Origin: Candidatus Poribacteria bacterium
GTDB taxonomy: Bacteria > Poribacteria > WGA-4E > WGA-3G
NCBI GenBank assembly: GCA_003635255.1
Contig: PYJC01000145.1
Location: forward strand, 1-45,924
Direction of reading: 5' to 3'
Length of the DNA stretch: 45,924 bases
Position numbers and translations under genes: made by a program. The notes under the pieces were generated by a model. That model saw only the letters and a list, made by a program, of their open reading frames with translations, was not told where the DNA came from and did no database searches. Positions 8,501-16,278 of this stretch are shown here, piece after piece; position 1 is the first letter of the stretch, and each line of letters starts with the position of its first letter.

Positions 8501-11500
8501 GTAGAGACACACGGGAATGTGACGACACGGCATCCGCGTCTACGGGTATTAATAGGCACTTTATTTGGGAGGAGTTTCGCGCCGTAGTTCCCTAAATCTG
8601 GCGCGTAGACGATGTCCCCTGAATCTTTGTCAAGAATGTACGCTTCAACCTCTTGGGCACCACCGAGGCGGCGTGTGGCTCTACCTTCCATGGCTAACCC
8701 GGCAACCTCAAAGTTACCTTTGTTATCACCCATAACGAATAGATCGCCGCGCACGCCCATCATGGATTTGTGCTTTCTGCGGAGCGTCAAGATCGGATAA
8801 GGTACGGGTTTATTGGGGAGTGCGGACTCACGTGCATCGAATTCAACAACATCGCCGAAGAGGTTGCAGTAGAAATTCCCGACACGTGCTGCGGTGGGCA
8901 TTTCTTCGTCCCGGAGTGCTTGGATGAGTAGCGATGCCAATGTCTGTGCCTGCTGATGGAGATTACCGCCTTCCCGTAAATCGACGCGTTCAATCGTATC
9001 GAGTGGCGTGTCTGTTAAAACGCGAGCGTCTTCAATCGTTGCAAAAGCGATGCCGGTTTTGCCAACAAGCGTTGCGACTTCGCTATCAAAGGCGATTTTA
9101 CCCGGGATGTAGGTTTTCCAAGTCTTTCCACCACTTGCGGATATGGCGTTAACGAAGTTCGACTGCCCGCCGAGTCCTGCGATTGAAATGAGGGTTTTGA
9201 TGTCCTCAATTTCATCCTCGGAAAAGGTGTCAGGGTCTTCGTGCCGGAGTCGGAGCATTGCGTCGAGTTGTTCACGTGTACGGATGCTGTTCTTCCGATT
9301 TTTCTTTGCGGTGCGTACGTCGTTTCGGATGAACCGCTCAACCTCTTTTCGGATATAGTCCATATCCTTGAGCATATCCTCGGAGGGTTCGCCTTGATTG
9401 CGCCACTGCTCAAACTGCATCTTCATGAGTCGGCTCACACCACTGAGTCCTGTGAGTTTGTTGAAGTGTGAGCTGAGTAGCGTTTCAAGGGTTTTTCCTT
9501 CAAGTGCGGTTTTGTCGGAAATCCCGTTTGCGACTGTCCATTGGCGTGCCATAACGGCTTGTCGAATTTGGTCATCCGTCCACTGCCAAAGTTTGCGTAC
9601 GCGAACGCCAAAGTCGGCATCCTGAGCGTAGGTAGCGAGTTTATTACCAATACTTGCAAACTCACGACGCAGTACAAATTCGGGTTGTTGGTCGTAGAAC
9701 CACCCTTTGTTGAACACACCGAACTGATCCGATTGAGACGAGAGATCGATACTAATATAGAGTGAAGTATAGTAGCGGTTGAATAGGTCTTGAAGCGCGA
9801 TCGCTGCCTCAATCTGCCCGAGTTTCCGATTATATTCGCTGGTATCAATACGCAACATTTTCTCAATACGACTCTGGATGTTTCGGAAACGTGCGTTGCG
9901 GAGGGTAAGCATGTTATCGCGTAGAAGCGTCTTTGTTTCTTCATCAAAATCTGCATATAATGTCGGCAGCCGCTCAATGAGATTTTCGAGTGCTACGATG
10001 TCTGTATCTGCTCGCTTCTTGACAGTCGTCAACAATTCTGTTTCGTTGATATAAGATGCGATACGCGAACGGAGTTTCAGTGCCTGTTTCACTTCATCGT
10101 CTGATAGGTAGTTTTCCAAAATGAGGCGTTCTTCAGCCAAATATTCGCGTCCTAATGTTCCGGCAGTTGCGATCAAGTTCTGGATACGTGTTCGTTCTAA
10201 TCTCGCATTCCGAAGGGCAATTTCAAAAATACTCTGTTTGTCTTTGAGCAGGTCAGCTATCAGTATACCTGTATCAACAGTATCCTCAGTTTCATTTAAG
10301 CGTTGTCGGAGTTGGGTATCAATAGTGTTGAGTTGTTCCACACCGGCTTTCGATAGGAATTTCCCGCCGTACAGCAGATCCGTGGCACCTTGCCACAGTG
10401 GCACTTCCTTGAGTTTCCGGATACTTGTCTTAATTTCATCCTCAACGGGTTGGCTATCACGGATTTGTGAAAGCACTTTTTTCAGGAGTTGAGTTTCGCG
10501 TTGGATTGCGACTTCTTGGGACTCAGTGGCATCTCGCAAAACGCTGCGTGCCGCTTTCGCTTTATTGAGTGAATGTAGATCAAGGTGGCGGTCAAGTATT
10601 TTTTCAGGGGTCCACATCAATGCGAACTTACGTTTGTCGCTCATCTCCCAGTCTGCGAGGACTTTGTTAAGCAGTTCAATGTCAGGCACAAGTTCTTCAG
10701 GTAGGTCTTGCGGGACAGGTATATACCAGTCAGAACCCTCTTGTGCGGGATTCAGATATGCGTCATTTGGGTGTCTGGCATATTCGTCAACGGTCCCTGT
10801 TTCTACGGCGCGCATGAGTTTATCCACCGCCCATACATCGAGACGCGCTATTGGCAGGGCAAGCGTTACAATCAAGTCGTGCTGCGCTTTCCGACTTGTG
10901 TCGAGTGCTACGGTGCGTACTTCCGCTAACCTTCCAACGATGTCGCGGAGAAAGTGTGTCGTTTGTAGAGCCTCTTTCTTTGAGCGGGCAAGATTTGCCA
11001 ACAATCGACTCTTTTCTTCGCCAGTAAATCCTTGCTTTTCTCGCTTTCGGTTTCTATCCGCCTGCTTCTTCTGACGTTCTGAGAAGTCCCGCTGCTGATT
11101 TGTAAGATTGTCGATTTCGGACCGGGTCTTCGCCAAGCCATCAAGGGTTGTGTCGAGGGATTCCAAATCTGCTTTTACGTTGTGTACACCGTGGTAGAAA
11201 CCGGCGGGGAGATCAACGAGAACGTTTCGGTCAATAGAGAATAGAAGCCTTCTGCCTAATTCTTCAAATTCGATGATATCTGTGGAGAGCCCGCGGCGGA
11301 GTCCATGCATTGTAGGCGTACCGGGTGAATCCGTATCAGCCCCGACAATATCCTGTCCAATGCCTTCCATAAAGGCGCGCATACCCGAAAGCCCTTGGAA
11401 ATGACCGTCAACGGCGACAAAGAGGACAGAATACCCCGGACGATATTGGGGTTGGCTAAAGAGTCGTGCGAGTTCCATAAGGGTTGCGATACCGCAAGTC

Positions 11501-12924
11501 GGATCTGCGCCGGGTGCCATTGCGGGTACAACAGACATAGAATCGTAGTAAGCCGTAAGGACGATGAGTTCATCGCGGAGCGTCGGATCTCCACCTTCCA
11601 AAAATCCGCGTATATTCTGTCCAACGCGGCGTTCCCAGGTCATCTTACCTCTGACACGGACATTGACTTGATTGCCTTGTGCGTGTTGTTGTGTAAGCAA
11701 ATTCGTGAGCACATTGGCATCTTCCTTGGAGATCCAAAATCGTGGTATATTGGCGGGGACAGTGCCAAACTTGTTTTCTGCTTCGCCCCGAATGGTTGTT
11801 TCGGGTTGGATGAAGATAACAGCGGTGCCGCCGAGCATTGCGGCATTGATGTAGCGGGTACTGGAGTTAAAGTCAAGGAGGATGATCGCACCTTTTGGGA
11901 TAAAGATATTTGATTCACTGGCAGCGACGAATTCGCCCGACTCATCAATTTGCCCGTCGTTGTTATTATCAATACCATCTGTTGCATCGCCGGGGATTTC
12001 ATCTGTCCAACCATCGGCATCATTGTCAATACCGTCCGTTGCCCATCCGCGAATTTCAGAGAGCAGCGGGATTTCGCCATATTCATCAATAGTGCCATCC
12101 TCATCGTTATCAATGCCATCGGACGCTTTTTGCAAGTGTTCATTAAGTATGTCGTCGGTGATGCTGGCTTCAGTGATACGATAGCGTCGAGCGAGTCTTG
12201 CGAGGGTATCACCATCTTGGAGTTCATACCAAAATCCACCGATGTTGGTGCCGTTAAAGTCGGCAAGTTCGCCATCATCCCCATAAAGGAGTGGACCGGA
12301 CAAGCCGCCTGTTGGAATGAAAACTGTGCTCCCTTGGACGACGGGGGTCGCCAAAAATTTGTTCCGCGCATCGGCAAGAATAGTTGCTTCAGGGACTTGA
12401 TAGCTTGACGCGATGCTTTCAAGTGTTTCATCTGCTAAAACGGTATGTTTAATGCCATCTGCTAACAGGGAGGTACGTACGAGGTTGGGCCAGAGTGGTG
12501 TGAGTTTAAAGGTATGAAGCACAGTGGCTTCAGGGGAGATCACTTCAATAACACTATCGCCGTGGTCAATTGGCACAGTGACTGGGAATTCGCGACTCTC
12601 CACATTTTGCAAGCCAATCTCAACGAATCGATCAAAAATGTACTTACTACCACTTGCGGCTTGGGGGTAGCCCGTTACGCGACTCTCAAGGCTGGACAAC
12701 CGCGCAATATCCTTCCGGATGTTCCCGATAGAGAGGTCATCCCGGATCTGAATCGCCGCAGTTTTCATGCCAGTGCTGGAAACCGTTTGTGCATGGATCG
12801 TATGGCAGAATGCTATGACAAGCGATACAGAGAAGAAAAATGTTAATACATTTATTAGAGCAGTGAAGCGTCGTGAGCAATATTTATGATTACTACGAAT
12901 TCTCATATTTTTAAAGTCTCCCAC
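5587..12924 (-). CDS. giant FtsX-type permease fused to a degenerate M28/PA/LysM ectodomain
   Basis: 2445 residues. A signal-anchor (about 21-46) is followed by an M28-peptidase-like N-terminal segment (55-150), LysM-like segments (about 160-204 and 233-265, the second closing at IFIPKG 340-345), and three DGIDNDxDGxxDE calcium-loop-like repeats (about 269-328). A PA-like segment (208-232 and 345-410) surrounds these, and the M28 core is at 440-520. A long helical, coiled-coil-rich region (about 580-1350) precedes a membrane cluster (about 1655-1745). The FtsX/MacB permease follows: first helix about 1780-1805, extracytoplasmic domain to about 2150, last three helices about 2150-2265. A 175-residue C-terminal extension is present. 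In the M28 core the usual HYD is YYD (459-461) and the usual EE is HF (508-509), so peptidase activity is probably lost, although Asp474 remains. The start is GTG; MRIRSNHK seven codons in is an alternative. The likely partner ATPase is at 490-1296. Probable role: envelope export or peptidoglycan-linked sensing. Confidence 0.8.
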   Translation of the reverse strand: MGDFKNMRIRSNHKYCSRRFTALINVLTFFFSVSLVIAFCHTIHAQTVSSTGMKTAAIQIRDDLSIGNIRKDIARLSSLESRVTGYPQAASGSKYIFDRFVEIGLQNVESREFPVTVPIDHGDSVIEVISPEATVLHTFKLTPLWPNLVRTSLLADGIKHTVLADETLESIASSYQVPEATILADARNKFLATPVVQGSTVFIPTGGLSGPLLYGDDGELADFNGTNIGGFWYELQDGDTLARLARRYRITEASITDDILNEHLQKASDGIDNDEDGTIDEYGEIPLLSEIRGWATDGIDNDADGWTDEIPGDATDGIDNNNDGQIDESGEFVAASESNIFIPKGAIILLDFNSSTRYINAAMLGGTAVIFIQPETTIRGEAENKFGTVPANIPRFWISKEDANVLTNLLTQQHAQGNQVNVRVRGKMTWERRVGQNIRGFLEGGDPTLRDELIVLTAYYDSMSVVPAMAPGADPTCGIATLMELARLFSQPQYRPGYSVLFVAVDGHFQGLSGMRAFMEGIGQDIVGADTDSPGTPTMHGLRRGLSTDIIEFEELGRRLLFSIDRNVLVDLPAGFYHGVHNVKADLESLDTTLDGLAKTRSEIDNLTNQQRDFSERQKKQADRNRKREKQGFTGEEKSRLLANLARSKKEALQTTHFLRDIVGRLAEVRTVALDTSRKAQHDLIVTLALPIARLDVWAVDKLMRAVETGTVDEYARHPNDAYLNPAQEGSDWYIPVPQDLPEELVPDIELLNKVLADWEMSDKRKFALMWTPEKILDRHLDLHSLNKAKAARSVLRDATESQEVAIQRETQLLKKVLSQIRDSQPVEDEIKTSIRKLKEVPLWQGATDLLYGGKFLSKAGVEQLNTIDTQLRQRLNETEDTVDTGILIADLLKDKQSIFEIALRNARLERTRIQNLIATAGTLGREYLAEERLILENYLSDDEVKQALKLRSRIASYINETELLTTVKKRADTDIVALENLIERLPTLYADFDEETKTLLRDNMLTLRNARFRNIQSRIEKMLRIDTSEYNRKLGQIEAAIALQDLFNRYYTSLYISIDLSSQSDQFGVFNKGWFYDQQPEFVLRREFASIGNKLATYAQDADFGVRVRKLWQWTDDQIRQAVMARQWTVANGISDKTALEGKTLETLLSSHFNKLTGLSGVSRLMKMQFEQWRNQGEPSEDMLKDMDYIRKEVERFIRNDVRTAKKNRKNSIRTREQLDAMLRLRHEDPDTFSEDEIEDIKTLISIAGLGGQSNFVNAISASGGKTWKTYIPGKIAFDSEVATLVGKTGIAFATIEDARVLTDTPLDTIERVDLREGGNLHQQAQTLASLLIQALRDEEMPTAARVGNFYCNLFGDVVEFDARESALPNKPVPYPILTLRRKHKSMMGVRGDLFVMGDNKGNFEVAGLAMEGRATRRLGGAQEVEAYILDKDSGDIVYAPDLGNYGAKLLPNKVPINTRRRGCRVVTFPCVSTTIYDLVDQRYLRTLRELEVYDALTDSAPEKYGMSKPWQQEGVSAAEPIALVYSEPNTRIKVGMAYGQIGKRLLLIKATKSGMKNPTLYTGEGFVVRENGQIRLTPYVVVRDMWWLDENRSRLYKRFGISSDRLDKLHQFANEYLARAESELLQNDYQQALKLARAAWGYESRAYPDVKQTGNDVVNGVMFYLALLMPFAYFMERLIFGFPNIHKQILGSFGIFLLVFFFLSQVHPAFQITTTPVIILIAFVVLALTVIVISIIVRKFEEQLEKIRQEGSKVYKADVGRLSASAAAFSLGISNMRKRKGRTILTCSTLVILTFTVISFTSVRTFMHPNRTSLPQVTPRYTGLLIRDQYWRPLEEPVLTSVLNDMQKTQITLTALERLLQRKNDLLVKQGQQPIDVPAAVAALEQDGFIEQVDEESIVTVRNIVAPRAWYQSSGTGDQSFVQLTRTPNPADPSPPTHQLTGEALTFAANMLVGMNESEPGVSGINRYLQYGKWFNPADAAEWPTEWPYAIVLPKGMAELLKITESDMGKATVSVYGADFTVVGVLGIGFKDLTDNDGEELTPVDYQLMQQQRSRGATGDETLEGELQKYLHLTPDSIAILPYEVVMNQGGTLRSVAVNMEPREDDPKLLGAIDKLDLIMAPLMNRIALDFFVGRDKDTYLYSSIGMTSFSGMGNLFVPILIAALIVLNTMLGAVYERVREIGIYSSVGLAPVHIAFLFLAEACVYAIVGAVLGYLMGQAIATTLVHFGWLAGLTLNYSSMSTVVATIIVMIVVLLSTLYPAIKASRMAVPDIERKWKLPEPEGDVWHFNLPFTVLEEEALGLNVFMRDYFEAHADESASDFYTDQVAFSEAGEDSYQIGMMVWLAPYDLGVSQSIQFVTSPVGGEEEDLYKITLDVHRESGEIASWKRVNRRFLNLLRKQLLIWRTFSVEVRSEFHERGRTEGTDGSEEEIAQMDPVPTPAD

Positions 12925-13327
12925 CTTTTCTTGTTCCTCACATTTCCCACAGGGTGCATTTAGAGGTTTGTCGAGGATGTCTACAAAGACATATTGAGCG
13001 AAACATATACGTCACCAATTTTCACTATGGCATATGGCTTGTTAATCCCTTTGTTTTTCTTGACTTCTCTAAATATCTATTTTTTGGAACTCTTTCTAAT
13101 CTTGGCAATAATTAGTTATATTTTATACCATTATTGCAATTTTTGTCAAATTAAAATTTGCATTTACGGGTTTTTTGAGTTAAAATATAATTCACGCCTT
13201 CGTCTCTCCACTGAAGCAGAATATTCTTAAAACTGCACCACATTACAATTATGGAAACGATGCCGAAATTATTAAGAACTCAGCGGCAGTTTAAGGATGC
13301 CTGCCTGTCTGAGCAAAGGAGTTAAAC
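12925..13327. other. AT-rich divergent intergenic region
   Basis: A 403-bp gap between the giant permease gene (minus) and the XRE regulator (plus), clearly richer in A+T than its surroundings. It contains a plausible sigma-70-type promoter for the regulator. A hydrophobic plus-strand reading frame at 12994-13230 has no ribosome-binding site and looks like chance in AT-rich DNA. No RNA gene or riboswitch is recognised. Confidence 0.5.
13163..13191 (+). promoter_or_regulatory. putative sigma-70-type promoter of the XRE gene
   Basis: TTTACG (13163-13168) and a perfect TATAAT (13186-13191) are separated by 17 bp, about 135 bp ahead of the GTG start of the XRE-type regulator. Placement and spacing fit, but AT-rich context makes chance matches possible. 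Confidence 0.4.
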
Positions 13328-13714
13328 GTGAACAAAGAATCCGAAAAGGCAAACGCGGCCAAAGTTGTCTCGCGTATAAAAATGCGTCGTCGTGAATTGA
13401 AGTTGACGCAAACTGAGCTCGCAAAGGAAGCGAATCTAACACCCGCAGCAATTTCACAATTTGAATCAGGCACTCGAAAGCCCTCGTTTAAAACACTTTC
13501 CAGCCTCTCTGACGCTTTAAGAGTCACTACTGACTACCTACTCGGAAAAGCCGAGAAAAACTACAATGACCTCTTAGCCGACCCGAAAGTCAATGCGATG
13601 TTCAAAGGAATGATGAAATTTACGGAGAAAGACAAAGAAACGCTCTATGAGTTCTATGAATTCCTCAAAACGAAAGCGGAGGCACAAGCGGCTACGACAG
13701 AAGAAACGTGCTGA
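13328..13714 (+). CDS. XRE-family transcriptional regulator
   Basis: 128 residues. The helix-turn-helix covers about residues 14-68: RIKMRRRELKLTQTELAKEA, then LTPAAISQFESGTRKPSFKTLSSLSDALRVTTDYLLG. This is the classic Cro/CI pattern with Q-x-x-LA and IS-x-(F/W)E-x-G. The C-terminal 60 residues are helical and charged, probably for dimerisation. The start is GTG at 13328, supported by AAAGGAG seven bases upstream. It is transcribed alone, divergent from the giant permease gene, and could autoregulate or control the divergent operon. No effector domain is visible. Confidence 0.88.
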   Translation: MNKESEKANAAKVVSRIKMRRRELKLTQTELAKEANLTPAAISQFESGTRKPSFKTLSSLSDALRVTTDYLLGKAEKNYNDLLADPKVNAMFKGMMKFTEKDKETLYEFYEFLKTKAEAQAATTEETC

Positions 13715-13903
13715 GATACGGCGTAGCAGACTTCGCACTGAACGAGATTCAGTCAGTGTGCAAGGCTGCAACTTCGTATAGATCAACCTCCATTATCTTT
13801 GCTTAGATCTGTATATTCCTTGATGCATTGTATTTTCTATGTTGCTTCAAGAGACTTTGGCGAGACAGACGCAGTTTTAAGACCGCATCAGGTATGTACA
13901 GTT

Positions 13904-14950
13904 CTAAGCATTGACCAAAACTACCTTACCAAAATTCTGACGATTTTCCAACAACAAATGTGCCTCACCAGCACGGTGAAACGGCAAAGTCCGATCTATA
14001 ATAGGTGCTAATTTTCCCTGCGCGGCGAGATGGACAAGCGTTCGTAATTCTCTCACTGTGCCGAGGGCGGAACCCATTATGGTCAATTGTTTCTGATACA
14101 ATTTTCGGATATTAAGGGTTCCGATGTTGCCGGTCGTAACACCACATGAGACGAGCCTTCCATTTTTAGCGAGACTTGCAATACTCTGTTCCCATGTCGC
14201 GGCACCGACATGCTCAAGTACAACGTCCACGCCTCGCCCATCGGTTATATCAAGCACGGCTTCCGAGAAATCTACGTCTTTGTAGTTAATCGTGGCATCT
14301 GCCCCCATTTCGCGTGCGCGTACGAGTTTTTCATCACTGCTGGCTGTAGCCAAGACTCTGGCACCGGTTAATTTTGCGATTTGCAGCCCCGCACTTCCGA
14401 CCCCACCGCCTACGCCAAGAATTAAGATGTCCTCGCCAGGGCGAAGCATGGCACGTGACATTAGCATGTGCCATGCTGTGAGATACGCAATTGGTATCGC
14501 AGCGGCATTGACAAACGACAAGGTATCTGGCAGTTGAATCGCGTTTTGGACGGGTGCTTTCACATATTCTGCGTATCCACCGTTGGTTTGAAAACCGATG
14601 AGTTCTTGCGTATCACATAAGTTTTCGGCACCGCTATGACAATCGCTACAGACACCGCACGGAATACACGGTGCGAGGACAACCCGATCCCCAACTATAG
14701 TTCCACTGACCGTTTCACCAATCTCAGCAATTGTCCCAGCGATGTCGGATCCGAGTATATGTGGGGTGTCCTCTCGACTGAGTTTCTCTGCTATCTCTGG
14801 TCGGTTCCGGCGTGCGTGAAGATCCAGATAGTTTACGGCACAGGCTTCAACTTTGACGAGTATCTCGTTAGCATCAAGCGTCGGCTTCGGTACATCAGTG
14901 TACTGAAGCACTTCCGTGCTACCCTGTTCTGAGAAAACGACTGCTTTCAT
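13904..14950 (-). CDS. medium-chain dehydrogenase/reductase (quinone-reductase-like, no catalytic zinc)
   Basis: 348 residues. It has a GroES-like N-terminal domain and a Rossmann domain with GVGGGVGSAGLQIAKL for NAD(P)H. The structural-zinc lobe is intact (Cys98, Cys101, Cys104, Cys112 within CGVCSDCHSGAENLC). The catalytic-zinc ligands of alcohol dehydrogenases are replaced: the usual CGxC segment reads ACAVNYLD with Asn40, and the usual GHE reads GSD (67-69). It therefore belongs with the zeta-crystallin/quinone oxidoreductase or enoyl-reductase side of the MDR superfamily that has kept a structural zinc. The substrate is unknown. It follows the PhyH dioxygenase gene by 43 bp on the same strand, and the gap is filled with heptad repeats. 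Confidence 0.85.
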   Translation of the reverse strand: MKAVVFSEQGSTEVLQYTDVPKPTLDANEILVKVEACAVNYLDLHARRNRPEIAEKLSREDTPHILGSDIAGTIAEIGETVSGTIVGDRVVLAPCIPCGVCSDCHSGAENLCDTQELIGFQTNGGYAEYVKAPVQNAIQLPDTLSFVNAAAIPIAYLTAWHMLMSRAMLRPGEDILILGVGGGVGSAGLQIAKLTGARVLATASSDEKLVRAREMGADATINYKDVDFSEAVLDITDGRGVDVVLEHVGAATWEQSIASLAKNGRLVSCGVTTGNIGTLNIRKLYQKQLTIMGSALGTVRELRTLVHLAAQGKLAPIIDRTLPFHRAGEAHLLLENRQNFGKVVLVNA

Positions 14951-14955
14951 ATTGG

Positions 14956-14990
14956 TTGTCAGTTATCAGTTGTCAGTCATCAGTTGACGG
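14956..14990. repeat. five tandem heptads
   Basis: TTGTCAG TTATCAG TTGTCAG TCATCAG TTGACGG run end to end between the PhyH and MDR genes. They belong to the same heptad family as the arrays near 0.33, 3.0, 5.1, 39.16 and 44.67 kb, here without an inverted partner. Confidence 0.65.
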
Positions 14991-14993
14991 AAC

Positions 14994-15803
14994 TTAACCG
15001 TAAGCACCGTGATTAAGGAAGCCGAGTAAGCGACGTAAACGGGGGCTTGCGTCTCTGTAGACGGAATCCGGCATATTGTAGTTCATAAACGGGTAGTATT
15101 TATGTCCGACAAGTCGGCGTGCGTAGGTTATCTGTGTAATGTATCGGGTGCGTTGGCTCTGGTTGGGACCGCCGCGATGCCATACCTGATTGTTGAACAT
15201 AATAACGCTGCCCGCTTTTCCGAGGTTATACTGGACTTTATCCTCCCATTCCGTTCCTGCTATCGGGTTCGGCGGCGATGCACCGAAAAGATGTGAACCC
15301 GGTACGACCTCCGTGCCGCCGTGTTCAATCTCGGTGACATCGGTGAGGTAGTAATTTGCGGTAAAGAGTAATACCGGTAGCCGCACGTTTTTTGGTGGCT
15401 CACCGTCGGTTACGATATAGTGCAGTGCGTCGTCCTGATGCCAAGACGTAATCCCGCCGCCGGGGAACGTCTGGAACGAATTGTTGTGGATGACGTGGCA
15501 GTTTTCCGCGACAAGTGCTTCCGCGAAAGAGACAATCGGTTCGAGATCAAACAGTCGGCGATTGGCTTCGCTATGTTCAAACATCCGATGGCTCAAGTGC
15601 ATGCGTCCTTCGGGACTTCCACCGTTTAAGTTATTCGGATCGTTTTTGAGTGCCCACTCTAAATCTTGCCGCAGTTGTGCGCAGTGATCAGGGGTCAAGA
15701 CATCTTGCAGAAACAGGCAACCTCGCTGATGGAAGGTCTCCACCCATTCTTGGATTTGTTCATCACTGACAACCTGATCCGCTAAATAGGTTGTTTGTGC
15801 CAT
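14994..15803 (-). CDS. phytanoyl-CoA dioxygenase (PhyH) family oxygenase
   Basis: 269 residues. The Fe(II)/2-oxoglutarate facial triad is visible: His122 and Asp124 in SWHQDDALHY, and His209 in VWHRGGPNQS. The Arg residues in SQRTRYITQITYARR, about ten residues after the distal His, are placed to bind 2-oxoglutarate. GGTEVVPGSH (162-171) is also typical of PhyH proteins. Members hydroxylate phytanoyl-CoA, ectoine, phosphonates, halogenated or other small molecules, and the substrate cannot be told from sequence. The start ATG has GGAGG eleven bases upstream. Neighbours are an MDR reductase downstream and a DUF350 protein upstream, which suggests a small oxidation module. Confidence 0.88.
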   Translation of the reverse strand: MAQTTYLADQVVSDEQIQEWVETFHQRGCLFLQDVLTPDHCAQLRQDLEWALKNDPNNLNGGSPEGRMHLSHRMFEHSEANRRLFDLEPIVSFAEALVAENCHVIHNNSFQTFPGGGITSWHQDDALHYIVTDGEPPKNVRLPVLLFTANYYLTDVTEIEHGGTEVVPGSHLFGASPPNPIAGTEWEDKVQYNLGKAGSVIMFNNQVWHRGGPNQSQRTRYITQITYARRLVGHKYYPFMNYNMPDSVYRDASPRLRRLLGFLNHGAYG

Positions 15804-15854
15804 TGTGCTACCCTCCTCCGTTTTTTGCGCGCGTAAACAGTTTCGTCGGTTGTG

Positions 15855-15874
15855 GGCGCGATTTTCATCGCGCC
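15855..15874. terminator. GC-rich stem-loop, possible terminator
   Basis: GGCGCGAT (15855-15862) pairs perfectly with ATCGCGCC (15867-15874). Read on the minus strand the loop is GAAA, a stable GNRA tetraloop. It lies 43 bp past the stop codon of the DUF350 gene. The T-run (TTTT) follows only on the plus strand, so termination on the minus strand would be weak; it may instead separate or stabilise transcripts. Confidence 0.4.
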
Positions 15875-15916
15875 TTTTGTGAAGCGTGTGAGTTCAGTGC
15901 CACTACGATATTATTT

Positions 15917-16255
15917 CTATCCACCCATTGCAGCGGCGACGATGATACCGAGTGAAACGAGGACACCCGCAACCGCTACGCCTGCAGCAACATTGTTCTC
16001 TTCAGCGATCTGACGGTTTAGGTCGTAAGGGGTCGCGACATCAAAGACTTTATAACCTACCATCAGCACTATTAAACCGACGATACTAAAAACAACGCCT
16101 TCAATAATAAAACCGCCAAGGACTTTGAAATCTACCATTGGACCATCCGATGCGGCTGCGTCGGCTTGCGCATTTGCATTATGTGTGAACATAACAAGGG
16201 CAACAATTGCCACAGTAACCAGAACGAACGTAGTGAAAACAATCTTTTTAGCCAT
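15917..16255 (-). CDS. DUF350 family membrane protein with signal peptide
   Basis: 112 residues. A cleavable signal peptide (about 1-30, ending ANAQA) is followed by two hydrophobic helices: LGGFIIEGVVFSIVGLIVLMVGYKVFD and NVAAGVAVAGVLVSLGIIVAAAMGG. The intervening YKVFDVATPYDLNRQIAEENNVAAGVAVAGV is the DUF350 (YjfL-type) signature. The function of the family is unknown; it often accompanies other small envelope proteins. AAGGAGG lies eight bases ahead of the ATG, one of the best ribosome-binding sites in the window. An inverted-repeat mobile element lies directly upstream. Confidence 0.85.
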   Translation of the reverse strand: MAKKIVFTTFVLVTVAIVALVMFTHNANAQADAAASDGPMVDFKVLGGFIIEGVVFSIVGLIVLMVGYKVFDVATPYDLNRQIAEENNVAAGVAVAGVLVSLGIIVAAAMGG

Positions 16256-16278
16256 TACTATAGCCTCCTTATTTTAGC

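Noticed and set aside
10526..11074. 182-aa plus-strand reading frame inside the giant permease gene
   Set aside because: Antisense to a region with clear coding signal, Ser/Arg-rich composition, no ribosome-binding site and no recognisable motif.
11640..12431. 263-aa minus-strand reading frame
   Set aside because: Overlaps the LysM/PA part of the giant permease in another frame on the same strand; no family features, while the overlapped frame has clear domains.
12994..13230. 78-aa hydrophobic plus-strand reading frame
   Set aside because: Lies in AT-rich intergenic DNA, overlaps the XRE promoter, has no ribosome-binding site; hydrophobicity is expected from T-rich codons.
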